Assembly: GCA_014860805.1 (NCBI GenBank)
Contig: JACZJB010000249.1
Location: forward strand, 1 to 44,235
From: Anaerolineales bacterium
Lineage (GTDB): Bacteria; Chloroflexota; Anaerolineae; Anaerolineales; Villigracilaceae
Reading direction: 5' to 3'
DNA length: 44,235 nt
The translations under genes were made by a program, and so were the position numbers. Numbering within the stretch: position 1 is the stretch's first letter; every line of letters begins with the position of its first letter. Shown here piece by piece: positions 33,941 to 43,046 of this stretch. The notes under the pieces were generated by a model. The model was not told the DNA's origin, made no database searches, and saw only the letters and a list, made by a program, of their open reading frames with translations.

Positions 33941-36655
33941 ATGTCTACGACAGTTTTAGCCACGAAACTTTATATTCCTTCGCCTCGGTCTAAAATTGTC
34001 CTCCGCCCCCGCCTGATCGAACAATTGAATAAGGGTTTCTCTTCCAACCACACGCCTGGTGTGACGCTCATCTCCGCCCCTGCTGGCTTTGGCAAGACTA
34101 CACTGGTCAACGAATGGATTGCTGAGTGTGGAAAGCCGGCTGCATGGTTGTCCTTGGATGAAGGGGACGGCGACCCTGCCCGCTTCCTAGCCTACTTCGT
34201 CACTGCTCTGCAGACACTCAAGCCGGACCTCGGTCTGGGCGTTTTGACTGCGCTTCAATCCCCTCAACCACCGCCAATCGAATCGATACTGACAACCATA
34301 ATCAATGAAATCACCGCCATTTCCGATAACTCTTCGACAGACTCAGGGCTGCGCTTCATATTTGTCCTTGATGACTACCACATCATTGATTCCAAACCAG
34401 TGGACAACGCACTCGCCTTTCTAATCGAACACTTGCCCCCACAGATGCACATGGTCATTGCCACACGTGAAGATCCACAAATTCCCCTGGCCCGGTTACG
34501 AGCCCGTGGTCAATTAACTGAGCTGCGTGCTGCTGACTTGCAGTTCTCCCCTGCCGAAGCAATGGAGTTCCTCAACCGCGTGATGGGACTGAATCTCTCA
34601 GAAAAAGATGTCGCAGCGCTGGAATCCCGCACCGAAGGCTGGATCGCTGGTCTGCAATTGGCAGCCCTGTCCATGCAGGGACATCACGAAGCGGCCAGTT
34701 TTATCAAGTCCTTCACGGGAAGTCATCGTTTCGTGCTGGACTATCTGATCGAAGAGGTTTTGGGACAGCAGTCCGAGAAGATTCAGGTCTTTCTGTTGCG
34801 TACATCCATTCTTGATCGCATGTGCGGCGCGCTGTGTGACGCCATCCTGCTTGACTCATCCACATCTGGGCAGGAGATTCTTGAACAGCTCGAACGTGCC
34901 AACCTGTTCATCGTCCCGTTGGATAATGAGCGGCGTTGGTATCGCTATCATCACCTGTTCGGCGATTTGTTGCGCCAGCGTCTTGGTCAACCGAAGGAAC
35001 TTGCCGAATACCATCTGCGCGCCAGCGCATGGTATGAGGCGAACGGGGATCCGGCAGAAGCCTTCCAACACGCCCTCGCGGCCGGCGATTTTGAACGGTC
35101 AGCGAGCCTAGCCGAATCTGCTTGGCAGAACATGGAACGCAATTTTCAGACTCTGGCCTGGCTGGGTTGGGTGAAAAAATTACCCAACGCAACAGTCTGT
35201 TCCCGTCCGTGGTTATGCGTCCAAATTGGTTGGGCATATTCTGATGTCGGAGAGACGGAGGAGAGCGAAAGTTATTTGCAAAATGCCGAGCGAGCAGCAG
35301 CAGGCATGGAGACGCAGGATGCGTTCAAGTCCATACCAGGGAATATTGCCCTGATCCGCGCGGGCAACGCGCAGATCGAAGGCGATCTGGCTGAAACAGT
35401 GCGATATGCCGAACTATCCATTCAACTCGCTCCTGAGGAAGATCTCTTGATCCGCGCGCAAGCCGCCATCACGCTGGGGTTTACCCAGTGGGCTGTTGGC
35501 AAAGTGGAAGCCTCCCTGCAAGCCATGCATACCTGGATGGACGACATGCAAAAAATGGGCAATCAAATGTATGCGATTGCCAGCGTATTTGTGGTAGCGG
35601 ATATGCAAATAACATTGGGTCGCTTGGACGATGCCGAAAAGGCTCTCCGAAAAACCATTCAACAGGCGGAGGCGCTTGGTTCTGAGGCAGAAGTGGTCAC
35701 CGCTCATCACCATTTGGGATTGGCCATGCTCGCTTACGAACGGGGCGATGATGCCGCGTTCGCACAGTCTCTGCAGACTGCCGCGGACTTGGGTCAACGG
35801 ACGACTCTGGTAGATTGGCCTCATCGTTGGAATCTCGCGCAAGCCCGCCTCAAAAAATCGAACGGGGAATTTGATTCTGCGCTCCAATGTTTGGATAACG
35901 CCCAAAGAGGCTACGTCAAAAACCCGATCCCCATCATCCAACCGATCGAAGCTCACAAGGCACGCGTTCATCTCAAACAAGGTCGCTTGGACAAGGCCCA
36001 GGCCTGGGTACGTGAACGCAGCCTCTCGGTCAATGATGAGGCGAGCTATCTGAGCGAGTACGAGCATCTCACGTTGGCGCGGGTACGGTTGGCAGAAAAT
36101 TCCTTTGATGGCGTCCATGAAATGCTCGAACGCCTGCTGGCATTGGCCGAATCGCAACAGCGGACGGGGAGTGTGATCGAAATCCTGTTGACGCAAGCCC
36201 TCGTTCATCAAGCACAGGGCAGTCATTCCGAATCCCTCGCCGTGCTGGAACGTGCGCTGACACTGACTGAGCCTGAAAGCTACATCCGCATTTATGCGGA
36301 TGAGGGCGAAGCCATGCGATTGTTGATTTCTGATTTTCGATCATCTATTGCGTCTCACAATCATCCTTTGCTTGGATATGTAAATCGCATTTTAGATTTT
36401 TTCCCGCAACAGATGGAAGATGGGGTTCAATCCAAAATCACAAATCCGCAACCCAAAATGATCGAACCTCTCACCGAACGCGAACTCGAGATTCTGCGTC
36501 TCATTGCAGCGGGACATTCCAACGCAGTGATCGGACAACGGTTGTATCTGGCGCTCAGCACGGTCAAGGGGCATAACCTGCGCATCTTCAACAAACTGCA
36601 AGCCGAAAACCGCACCGAAGCCGTCGCCCGCGCCCGCGAGTTGGGCTTGATCTAG
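33941..36655 (+). CDS. MalT-like LuxR-family ATP-dependent transcription activator
   Basis: A 904-residue STAND/LAL regulator. Walker A is SAPAGFGKTTLVNEW (about 45-59), Walker B FIFVLDDYHIID (about 139-150), followed by the winged-helix region with GWIAGLQLAALSMQG and a long TPR-type superhelix (about 380-820). The C-terminal LuxR HTH is LTERELEILRLIAAGHSN to GHNLRIFNKLQ (about 843-900). MalT-type proteins bind ATP and an inducer and activate sugar or other operons. The inducer is unknown. It is followed on the same strand by small membrane-protein genes; the divergent kdp operon is another possible target. Confidence 0.92.
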   Translation: MSTTVLATKLYIPSPRSKIVLRPRLIEQLNKGFSSNHTPGVTLISAPAGFGKTTLVNEWIAECGKPAAWLSLDEGDGDPARFLAYFVTALQTLKPDLGLGVLTALQSPQPPPIESILTTIINEITAISDNSSTDSGLRFIFVLDDYHIIDSKPVDNALAFLIEHLPPQMHMVIATREDPQIPLARLRARGQLTELRAADLQFSPAEAMEFLNRVMGLNLSEKDVAALESRTEGWIAGLQLAALSMQGHHEAASFIKSFTGSHRFVLDYLIEEVLGQQSEKIQVFLLRTSILDRMCGALCDAILLDSSTSGQEILEQLERANLFIVPLDNERRWYRYHHLFGDLLRQRLGQPKELAEYHLRASAWYEANGDPAEAFQHALAAGDFERSASLAESAWQNMERNFQTLAWLGWVKKLPNATVCSRPWLCVQIGWAYSDVGETEESESYLQNAERAAAGMETQDAFKSIPGNIALIRAGNAQIEGDLAETVRYAELSIQLAPEEDLLIRAQAAITLGFTQWAVGKVEASLQAMHTWMDDMQKMGNQMYAIASVFVVADMQITLGRLDDAEKALRKTIQQAEALGSEAEVVTAHHHLGLAMLAYERGDDAAFAQSLQTAADLGQRTTLVDWPHRWNLAQARLKKSNGEFDSALQCLDNAQRGYVKNPIPIIQPIEAHKARVHLKQGRLDKAQAWVRERSLSVNDEASYLSEYEHLTLARVRLAENSFDGVHEMLERLLALAESQQRTGSVIEILLTQALVHQAQGSHSESLAVLERALTLTEPESYIRIYADEGEAMRLLISDFRSSIASHNHPLLGYVNRILDFFPQQMEDGVQSKITNPQPKMIEPLTERELEILRLIAAGHSNAVIGQRLYLALSTVKGHNLRIFNKLQAENRTEAVARARELGLI

Positions 36656-36694
36656 TTTCCCAAACAATACTCCAATCGATACTTAAGTTGCTAC

Positions 36695-36715
36695 CCGACA
36701 GTACTTCCCTGTCGG
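36695..36715. repeat. Small hairpin after the MalT-like gene
   Basis: CCGACAG (36695-36701) and CTGTCGG (36709-36715) pair with a 7-base loop. No T tract follows, so it is not a clear terminator; it may be the 5' structure of the next message. Confidence 0.45.
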
Positions 36716-36731
36716 TATATTGGCGTTGAAC

Positions 36732-37385
36732 ATGGACATGCTTCCTCCCCTCTACGAGATCCGAATTGCAGGCCACCTGTCCCCGCAATGGGTGGACTGG
36801 TTTGAAGGCCTGACCATCGCGCTGGAAGATGACGGCAGCACGCTTCTTTCTGGACGCGTGGCGGATCAGGCCGCCCTGCACGGCTTGCTCAAAAAAGTGC
36901 GTGACCTGGGAATGCCTTTGCTCTCGGTCAATCAAGTCCAGTTCGATGAAATCCATCAAAATCATTCAAAACAAGGAGAAACGAAAATGAATTCCATCAA
37001 AAAGATCGACACAAAAGTCCTGCTCTCGACATTATGGATCGTGGTCATGATCAAAATGCTGAAAGCGGACATCCTTTCGCTCAACATCCCTGGCGCGGCA
37101 GAAGAAGTTGCGAAAACTGCAACCATCACTGGCGCATCTGTCCCCCAATTAATGCTGGTCGGCGCCGTCATGGGGCAGCTTGGCATTGCCATGATCATCC
37201 TATCCCGTGTGTTGAAATATGGAATTAACCGCTGGGTTAATATCGTCGTAAGCATCGTCACCATTGCCTATATCTGGGGCGGCATGGCGTCGTATCCCCA
37301 CTACATTTTCATCGCCGCAGTCGAGACTCTCTGTCTATTGCTGATCATCTGGTTTGCCTGGGTGTGGCGCAACATCGAAGCATAA
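36732..37385 (+). CDS. Joined frame: N-terminal small domain plus DUF6326-like four-helix membrane protein
   Basis: One open frame holds two segments that look like separate proteins. Residues 1-85 (from ATG 36732) form a soluble domain, PLYEIRIAGHLSPQWVDWFE then ADQAALHGLLKKVRDLGMP, a small domain I have seen beside regulators but cannot name with certainty. From ATG 36987 the sequence MNSIKKIDTKVLLSTLWIVV begins a four-helix membrane protein resembling DUF6326 (132 residues). AAGGAG lies eight bases before that internal ATG, as for a normal gene start. Either the two were fused by loss of a stop, or both a long and a short product are made. No ribosome site is seen before 36732. Confidence 0.65.
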   Translation: MDMLPPLYEIRIAGHLSPQWVDWFEGLTIALEDDGSTLLSGRVADQAALHGLLKKVRDLGMPLLSVNQVQFDEIHQNHSKQGETKMNSIKKIDTKVLLSTLWIVVMIKMLKADILSLNIPGAAEEVAKTATITGASVPQLMLVGAVMGQLGIAMIILSRVLKYGINRWVNIVVSIVTIAYIWGGMASYPHYIFIAAVETLCLLLIIWFAWVWRNIEA

Positions 37386-37410
37386 CCAAGTTAAATAAAG
37401 GAGCAAAAAA

Positions 37411-38055
37411 ATGAAAACCCTACAGAGATCTGGTGGAATCGCCGCGCTATATATGGCACTCAGCCACCTGATCGGCCTTGTCATCTTCATCGTCGTATTG
37501 GACTATATCAACATCACCGACCCGATGCAAAAGCTCGCCATGAACGTCGAAAAGCAGACGGTCATCTTCGCGACCAACCTACTCATGTATGTGTTCTTTG
37601 GCTTCGCGCTGATCGTCCTGTCGCTGGCCTTGTACGACCGCATAAAGTCTGGCGCGCCCGCTCTCATGCAGGCGGCAACCGCGGTCGGGATCATTTGGGC
37701 TGGTTCACTCATCGCCAGCGGAATGGCTGCAAACGCGGGTCTCTCCACTGTAGTCGCGCTCTACGCCAAAGACCCCACCCAGGCTGCATTGACTTTTCAG
37801 GCAATCGAGTCCATCACCAACGGACTGGGCAATGCCAATGGCGAAATCCTCGGCGGATCGTTAACGCTGTTGGTTAGTCTGGCCGCGCTGCGGACAGGCG
37901 GTCTCCCTAAGGGACTGAACATCCTCGGCGTATCCGTTGGCGCGGTCGGTATCATCACCATCATCCCTGCGTTGAACGCCTTGGTGGCTGTATTCGGACT
38001 GGGTCAGATCATCTGGTTCGTCTGGTTGGGAATCGTGCTTCTGCGCAATAATTGA
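37411..38055 (+). CDS. DUF4386 family membrane protein
   Basis: A 214-residue protein with about six hydrophobic helices. The opening RSGGIAALYMALSHLIGLVI and the later ITNGLGNANGEILGGSLTLL fit the DUF4386 family, integral membrane proteins of unknown role common in Firmicutes and Chloroflexota. AAAGGAG precedes the ATG at a normal distance. It lies 25 bases after the DUF6326-like gene, so the two are likely co-transcribed and may be controlled by the MalT-like regulator upstream. Confidence 0.8.
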   Translation: MKTLQRSGGIAALYMALSHLIGLVIFIVVLDYINITDPMQKLAMNVEKQTVIFATNLLMYVFFGFALIVLSLALYDRIKSGAPALMQAATAVGIIWAGSLIASGMAANAGLSTVVALYAKDPTQAALTFQAIESITNGLGNANGEILGGSLTLLVSLAALRTGGLPKGLNILGVSVGAVGIITIIPALNALVAVFGLGQIIWFVWLGIVLLRNN

Positions 38056-38088
38056 GGCAGGCTGGCTTAGAAAAGAAGGAAACTTAAA

Positions 38089-38265
38089 ATGAATACTTAT
38101 GTACTTCGTCGCCAACCTTGTCAGTATGTTTGGTCAACAGCATATAGCTCCAAAAATCGGTTTGGAATAGGGCTTTTGTTGGCTCCAATTATCATTCAGG
38201 AAATGGTCTTTGCATTCTGGCTGATCGTGAAAGGATTCAACCAAGATGCAGTCAACATAAGGTGA
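38089..38265 (+). pseudogene. Remnant of a second DUF4386 gene (truncated and frameshifted)
   Basis: A 58-codon frame begins at ATG 38089 with AAGGA eight bases upstream and ends LLLAPIIIQEMVFAFWLIVK then GFNQDAVNIR, which matches the last helix and tail of DUF4386 proteins. The matching preceding part, MYFVANLVSMFGQQHIAPKI, lies in a different frame (ATG 38099, stop at 38170). Joining the two near 38160 restores a DUF4386-like C terminus. The N-terminal three quarters of the gene are missing. A short expressed peptide from the 38089 start cannot be excluded. Confidence 0.55.
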
Positions 38266-38280
38266 GGCTGCGAAGCACGG

Positions 38281-40458
38281 TCATTCCTTTTCAAAAATGA
38301 TTTCGACCCATTCGAGAGTTTGATTCTGTTGAAGATTAAGGAACATCCGATCAGTAAAAGTCAAATGCGACACACTTTCCGTACCGTTAAGATGATGTTC
38401 AATAATGGTGGCAGATTTGTGACTATTCTTAATAGTACAGTCTCCATCGGCAAACGGCACAATACCGATGTGGCTGGACTCACCGATCTCTTCATCATCG
38501 AGCGCCGCCACGATTAACATAATGTTGGACTGTATAACATCTTTATATCTGTTTGATACTGCTTTGCCGTCGAACCCATAGGTGCGCAGCGCCAGCATTA
38601 CGGTTTTACCGTTTTCGATTCGTTCCCAGGATGGAGCGAAGCCAGCACGCAAACCACCCTGCCACTTCGCATGGACTGGCTTGGTGGTGAAGAACGCCTC
38701 TTTCCTAACGAGGGAGTTGATCCCGTTGAATTTAGCAATGTGCATCGCTGACAGAGTTTCACCGTTTTCGTCACCATCGAAGCAATGCAGCGAGCCAAGG
38801 CTCCCCGAAGCAACCGCGTCAAACCATATATCCAGCGCGGAGTCCCAGTCGTAACCTGAGGAGCTATAAGTGGGCATACCAAGTTCTCCGCACAAACTGC
38901 TAAAGAAGATGCGGCGATTGGTTTCGAGGTCATAATCGCCAATGCAATAGACAAGGTCATCGGGGCTGTGTAGGTCGTAATAGTCAATCAGCAGCGGTGA
39001 GAGACCGTAGTACATGATGACGAGGTCAGGGTTTTCTTCTTTCATCGCGCCGACGATGACTTCGAGACCTTTTTGCAAGAGGCGTTCGCCTGCGAAGGTC
39101 ATGTCTTGCGGTGCGGCAACATCGAGGGATGGCAATTCATATCCGAAATCAAACTTGATCAAGTCAGGTTGGTAACGTCGGATGAATTCCCTGGCGCGTT
39201 GGCGCAGGACCGCTTGCACTTTGGGCTGAGTCATGTCGAAGATGCCATAGCGCGAAGATTGATGGTCAAGCCAGAGAGGTTTGCCTTCGTGTGTTTGCAA
39301 CAGGTGAGATTCATCCAAGCCGAGTGTTGCAGGGTCTTGACAGCGCAAGAATGCCGCCCATAAGCCGATGTTGTAACCTTGGGCGCGGATATACTTCAAA
39401 AGGTCTTCAAAATGGGGAAAGCGTTCGTGGTCATGTTTAAGTTCGCCGTATGTGCCTTCCCACTTATCGTCAATGACGAAGGTTTTGGCTTGCATACCAG
39501 AGTGTTGGAGTTTACCGAAAACATCGCGGACAAAGTCTTCGGTCAGATGCTCGGGCGGCAAGGCTTTGGCAGATTCAAATCCCCAGGTGTTGTATTGCGG
39601 CGCGAACAGAATATCTTTCTTTTTCGGCGAGAGTTGTTTTTTCTTTGGGGCGATAATATTTTCGCGTTGAAGAATCTGGTAATAACTGCGAATCGCTTCA
39701 TGATAATTCTCTCCAAAGGTAATGAGAAAATGAAAACCAAGTGTATCGGATGTGTGCTTCCATAGATCGCCGCGCAGGTTGAGGATGGGACTGATACCGA
39801 TCTCACGGATCTCCAAGCGAAAATCACCTTGGGGGAGTTCAGCGAGTCCCCAACAGGCGGCTTCAGATTGCAAACTTTTTGCACCGATGGAGTTCCAGTG
39901 GTCGGCGGTATTGAAGGTGCAGAAGTAATGCGCGGGCAAGCCCCATTGTTGGGTGAGACCAGGTCCGCGCATGGCGCCAGAGCCGAGGACTGCCGTGGTG
40001 TTTATGCGGGAATGCAAGTCAACGATAGGCGAGATATTGGTGCTCATGCACAAGCCCGGCACAACCGCATAATGGCTGTACATGGATGGCTTGTAGGAGT
40101 TGCCTTCCATGATCGGGAAGTAGATGATGCTGACAAGCTCTGTCTTTGCCGGGAGAGTGAGGAGGAGCGGTTCGAGGGAGATAAAGTCTGAGTGGAAAGA
40201 CCAAGCCACAGTCAAGGATGAGGCGGGATTTTGTCCACGATAGGTAATGCGGACCTGTGCATCCTGAATTTCGTAGCTGGGGTGTGAAAAATCCAACCGG
40301 GCAGGGGAGGTTACGGGCAGGGGTTTGTGCTGGGCATGGAAAATGAGATGCTGGTTTTTGTCATATAAGTGAATTTGGTCGGTGTCAGCATTCCATTCCC
40401 ATGTGTATTGTGGGGCAGAAACTTGAATTTTGGGCGGGAGGATATTAATTTTCACCAT
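38281..40458 (-). CDS. GH36-like alpha-galactosidase (clan GH-D)
   Basis: A 725-residue cytoplasmic enzyme without signal peptide. The N-terminal half is a beta-sandwich, followed by a (beta/alpha)8 barrel starting near WGFESAKALPPEHLTEDFVR. KTFVIDDKWEG and PDLIKFDFGYELPS are typical strands of the GH36/GH27/GH31 superfamily; Asp437 in KFDFG is the likely nucleophile and an Asp in CIGDYDLE (about 508-510) the likely acid/base. The expected reaction is release of terminal alpha-galactose from melibiose or raffinose-type sugars. ATG 40458 has GAGGTG five bases upstream. It is divergent from a LacI regulator, with operators between. Confidence 0.8.
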   Translation of the reverse strand: MVKINILPPKIQVSAPQYTWEWNADTDQIHLYDKNQHLIFHAQHKPLPVTSPARLDFSHPSYEIQDAQVRITYRGQNPASSLTVAWSFHSDFISLEPLLLTLPAKTELVSIIYFPIMEGNSYKPSMYSHYAVVPGLCMSTNISPIVDLHSRINTTAVLGSGAMRGPGLTQQWGLPAHYFCTFNTADHWNSIGAKSLQSEAACWGLAELPQGDFRLEIREIGISPILNLRGDLWKHTSDTLGFHFLITFGENYHEAIRSYYQILQRENIIAPKKKQLSPKKKDILFAPQYNTWGFESAKALPPEHLTEDFVRDVFGKLQHSGMQAKTFVIDDKWEGTYGELKHDHERFPHFEDLLKYIRAQGYNIGLWAAFLRCQDPATLGLDESHLLQTHEGKPLWLDHQSSRYGIFDMTQPKVQAVLRQRAREFIRRYQPDLIKFDFGYELPSLDVAAPQDMTFAGERLLQKGLEVIVGAMKEENPDLVIMYYGLSPLLIDYYDLHSPDDLVYCIGDYDLETNRRIFFSSLCGELGMPTYSSSGYDWDSALDIWFDAVASGSLGSLHCFDGDENGETLSAMHIAKFNGINSLVRKEAFFTTKPVHAKWQGGLRAGFAPSWERIENGKTVMLALRTYGFDGKAVSNRYKDVIQSNIMLIVAALDDEEIGESSHIGIVPFADGDCTIKNSHKSATIIEHHLNGTESVSHLTFTDRMFLNLQQNQTLEWVEIIFEKE

Positions 40459-40486
40459 CAAAACACCTCAATGTAGAATTTGCTAC

Positions 40487-40548
40487 TTGACAAAGGGGCA
40501 ATTTTTTTGTAGACTCATGTTACCGCTCACGTGACCGTTCACATTATA
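40487..40548. promoter_or_regulatory. Divergent promoter region with tandem LacI-type operators
   Basis: On the plus strand TTGACA (40487-40492), a 17-base spacer and TAGACT (40510-40515) form a promoter for the LacI gene. Two similar half-palindromic sites, TGTTACCGCTCACG (40518-40531) and GTGACCGTTCACA (40531-40543), follow; on the minus strand the second reads TGTGAACGGTCAC, a LacI-family operator type. A minus-strand TATAAT occupies 40548-40543. Both transcripts would be blocked by a protein bound here, so autorepression and repression of the GH36-like gene are inferred. Confidence 0.65.
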
Positions 40549-40552
40549 TCAA

Positions 40553-41575
40553 ATGGCTCCTAACCGTCCTACCATCCGCGATGTTGCCCGCCAGGCGGGC
40601 GTTTCTCACCAGACCGTTTCGCGCGTCATCAACGGTAGTGAGGATGTGCTCCCCGAAACCCGCGCCATGGTTGAGGCTGCTATTGAGGATTTGGGCTACC
40701 ATCCCAGTGCCATTGCCCGTTCGATGGCTCGCGGGTCCACCCATACGCTTGCCATCATTTCCCCGAATCTTACAGACTATACCTTTGCCAGCGTCATTGA
40801 AGGCGCTGAAGTAGAAGCCAGACAGCATGGCTATTTTGTCATGTCCTCTTCTGCCAGCGACCCACAAGCTTTCCGCGAACTGGTGGATGAGCTGGTGGGA
40901 CACGGACGGGTGGACGGTTTGATCGTTATTAACCCGTATGCTGACGAAAGATACAAACTGATCCCGCGTGATTTCCCGTTGGTGTTCGTGGGTGCGCGCT
41001 CTCACGATGAGAAGATCTGCTCGATCTCGCTTGATGACGAACGTGTTGCCTACGAAGCCACACGCCATTTGATCTCGCTCGGTCATACGCAAATCGCGCT
41101 GGTTACGGGACCCATGACAGAAGATTGTTCACAAGACCGCACGGGAGGATACCGCCGTGCCTTGAGCGAAGCGGGAATTCCCTTCAACAAGTCAATCGTG
41201 TTTGAAGGAGATTGGTCCGCCTCTTCCGGACAGGCAGCCTTGGTTGCCCTTCTCGAGCATGGACTCCCCCCCACGGCAGTGTTCGCCCAAAACGACCGCA
41301 TGGCAATGGGCGTGCTGCACGCTGCAAGGGATGCGAATCTGCAAGTGCCGCAACAACTCTCCGTCATTGGCGTGGACGATATGCCGTTGTCGTCCTATTT
41401 TGATCCGCCCCTGACCACCATGCGGCAGGATATGCCCCAGATCGGGCAGGAAGCGATCCGCATGTTGATGAGCATCATCCAGAAAAAAAATGTAGACCTA
41501 CAGGGTATAAAGTTCCCTGCGCAATTGGTGATTCGTCAATCCACTGGTAAAGGAGGTGGTTCATCTTCAGGATAG
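40553..41575 (+). CDS. LacI family transcription regulator
   Basis: A 340-residue repressor. The N-terminal HTH reads TIRDVARQAGVSHQTVSRVI (about 7-26) with the hinge helix at GYHPSAIARSMARG; the rest is a periplasmic-binding-protein-like sugar sensor with AVFAQNDRMAMG and LSVIGVDDMPLSSYFDPPLT. It most likely senses a galactoside or its product and controls the flanking GH36-like gene and the ABC importer downstream. No ribosome site precedes the ATG. The tail after about residue 330 (TGKGGGSSSG) is a flexible extension. Confidence 0.93.
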   Translation: MAPNRPTIRDVARQAGVSHQTVSRVINGSEDVLPETRAMVEAAIEDLGYHPSAIARSMARGSTHTLAIISPNLTDYTFASVIEGAEVEARQHGYFVMSSSASDPQAFRELVDELVGHGRVDGLIVINPYADERYKLIPRDFPLVFVGARSHDEKICSISLDDERVAYEATRHLISLGHTQIALVTGPMTEDCSQDRTGGYRRALSEAGIPFNKSIVFEGDWSASSGQAALVALLEHGLPPTAVFAQNDRMAMGVLHAARDANLQVPQQLSVIGVDDMPLSSYFDPPLTTMRQDMPQIGQEAIRMLMSIIQKKNVDLQGIKFPAQLVIRQSTGKGGGSSSG

Positions 41576-41639
41576 TATGAGCCCCAAAATACAAAAGCAA
41601 GTGGTACGTTTAATTGTCAAATTCCAAGGAGAGAAATAA

Positions 41640-43028
41640 ATGAAAAAGAACCTGCTCGTAACACTTATGAGCATCCTCGTAATTGCTTCGTTCGTCCTGG
41701 CTGCCTGTGGCGCACCCGCCGCTACCGAAGCTCCTGCTGCTACCGAAGCTCCCGCCGCTACTGAAGAAGCTGTCACCTCAGCTCCCGCGGAAAGCTCGGG
41801 GGAAGAAGTTTCAATCCGCTGGCGCACCCGCCCGGATAATCAGGAAGAGATCGATGTCTACAGCCAGATCAGCACCGAACTGGATGCTGAACTTGATGGC
41901 ATTACCTTAACCTATGAACCCGGTGGCTCGGAAGGCGCGAACTACCAGGATCAGCTCCGCGCTGAAGTTGCCGCGGGCACCGCTCCCGATGTCTTCTGGA
42001 TCCCCGGAACCGACGTTGCTGATTTCGCCACTCGTGGATTGATCCTCAATGTTGCCGACCTTGCTGAAGGAACCGAAGGCTACACCGCGGCCAACTTCTA
42101 TGAAGGTCCCATGTTCCACCTGACCTACAATCCCGAAACAGGCGCTTCCGGTGACGGCTCCGGTGCGGTTTGGGGTCTGCCCCGCGATGTGTCCACCTTC
42201 GCTCTCTACCTGAACATGGACTTGATCGCTGAAGCAGGAGCTGCTGATCCCCGCGAACTCGCCGCCAACGGTGAATGGAATTGGGATGCCTTCCTTGAAG
42301 TTGCCCAAGCTACCCGCGCTCTCGGCTCCGACATCTATGGTTATGGCGCAAGCGCCTGGTGGGGTCCTTACGGCGTATGGTTGAACGCTTCCGGCGGCGG
42401 CTTCTTCACCGAAGACCGCGCTGCCTGCGCGCTCGACACTGAGGAATCCCTCGCTGGCCTTGAATTCCAGCGCTCCCTTTATCAGGATTATGATGTCGCC
42501 ACTCCGTACGGTGAAGATCCTGAACCCGTCTTCCGCGCTGGCAAGGTTGCCATGTTCCAGAACGGTCGTTGGGCTACCCCTGGCGTCCGCACCGTGGATT
42601 TCAATTGGGATGTCGTTGAACTCCCTGCTGGCCCCAACGGTCCTGGTAACTGGCTGTTCTGGGGTGCGTATGTGATCAACGCAAACACCAAACACCCTGA
42701 AGAAGCTTGGGCTCTCGTTCAGGCTCTCACCACCGCTCAAACCCAAGGCAAGATTTCCGCCCTTGGTGCAAACATCCCCAGCCGTGTGAGTCAAGAAGCG
42801 CTCGATTCGTTCCTCACTTTCACTCCTCCCGCCAACAATCAAGCTTTCTTGAATGGCATCGCCCCCGCCGCCAACCCGACCGCTGAAGGTCCGCTGTGGG
42901 CTGGCTCCTGGCCTGAGTTCGATCAGATCATGGGACCTGCCATTCAGGGTGTGTTGACTGGTGCAACCACTGTGGATGACTTTGGCGCCACGATCTGTGA
43001 CCAAGCTAACAAAGCCTTCGATAAATAA
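41640..43028 (+). CDS. Sugar ABC transporter substrate-binding lipoprotein
   Basis: A 462-residue extracytoplasmic lipoprotein of the MalE/UgpB type (SBP_bac_1). The signal peptide ends in LAAC with lipidated Cys23, followed by an Ala-Pro-Thr-Glu linker with three exact six-residue repeats. ANYQDQLRAEVAAGTAPDVF and then FWIPG with DVADFATRG are the usual early binding-protein motifs, and GKVAMFQNGRW the central one. It would capture an oligosaccharide, probably a galactoside given the neighbours. AAGGAGAG precedes the ATG. A strong stem-loop (43047-43074) follows, then the permease gene. Confidence 0.93.
   Translation: MKKNLLVTLMSILVIASFVLAACGAPAATEAPAATEAPAATEEAVTSAPAESSGEEVSIRWRTRPDNQEEIDVYSQISTELDAELDGITLTYEPGGSEGANYQDQLRAEVAAGTAPDVFWIPGTDVADFATRGLILNVADLAEGTEGYTAANFYEGPMFHLTYNPETGASGDGSGAVWGLPRDVSTFALYLNMDLIAEAGAADPRELAANGEWNWDAFLEVAQATRALGSDIYGYGASAWWGPYGVWLNASGGGFFTEDRAACALDTEESLAGLEFQRSLYQDYDVATPYGEDPEPVFRAGKVAMFQNGRWATPGVRTVDFNWDVVELPAGPNGPGNWLFWGAYVINANTKHPEEAWALVQALTTAQTQGKISALGANIPSRVSQEALDSFLTFTPPANNQAFLNGIAPAANPTAEGPLWAGSWPEFDQIMGPAIQGVLTGATTVDDFGATICDQANKAFDK
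41712..41765 (+). repeat. Three tandem 18-bp repeats coding Ala-Pro-Ala-Ala-Thr-Glu
   Basis: Units 41712-41729, 41730-41747 and 41748-41765 each encode APAATE directly after the lipidated cysteine. They form a flexible surface linker and are prone to copy-number change. Confidence 0.8.
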
Positions 43029-43046
43029 GTAATATCCTATAATATT

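Noticed and set aside
35414-36226. A 270-codon minus-strand frame inside the MalT-like gene.
   Set aside because: It is antisense to the TPR region of a well-supported regulator and has no ribosome site or domain of its own.
41712-41765. The tandem 18-bp repeats considered as a CRISPR-like or minisatellite element.
   Set aside because: They are in frame within a lipoprotein linker, a common low-complexity feature of such proteins.
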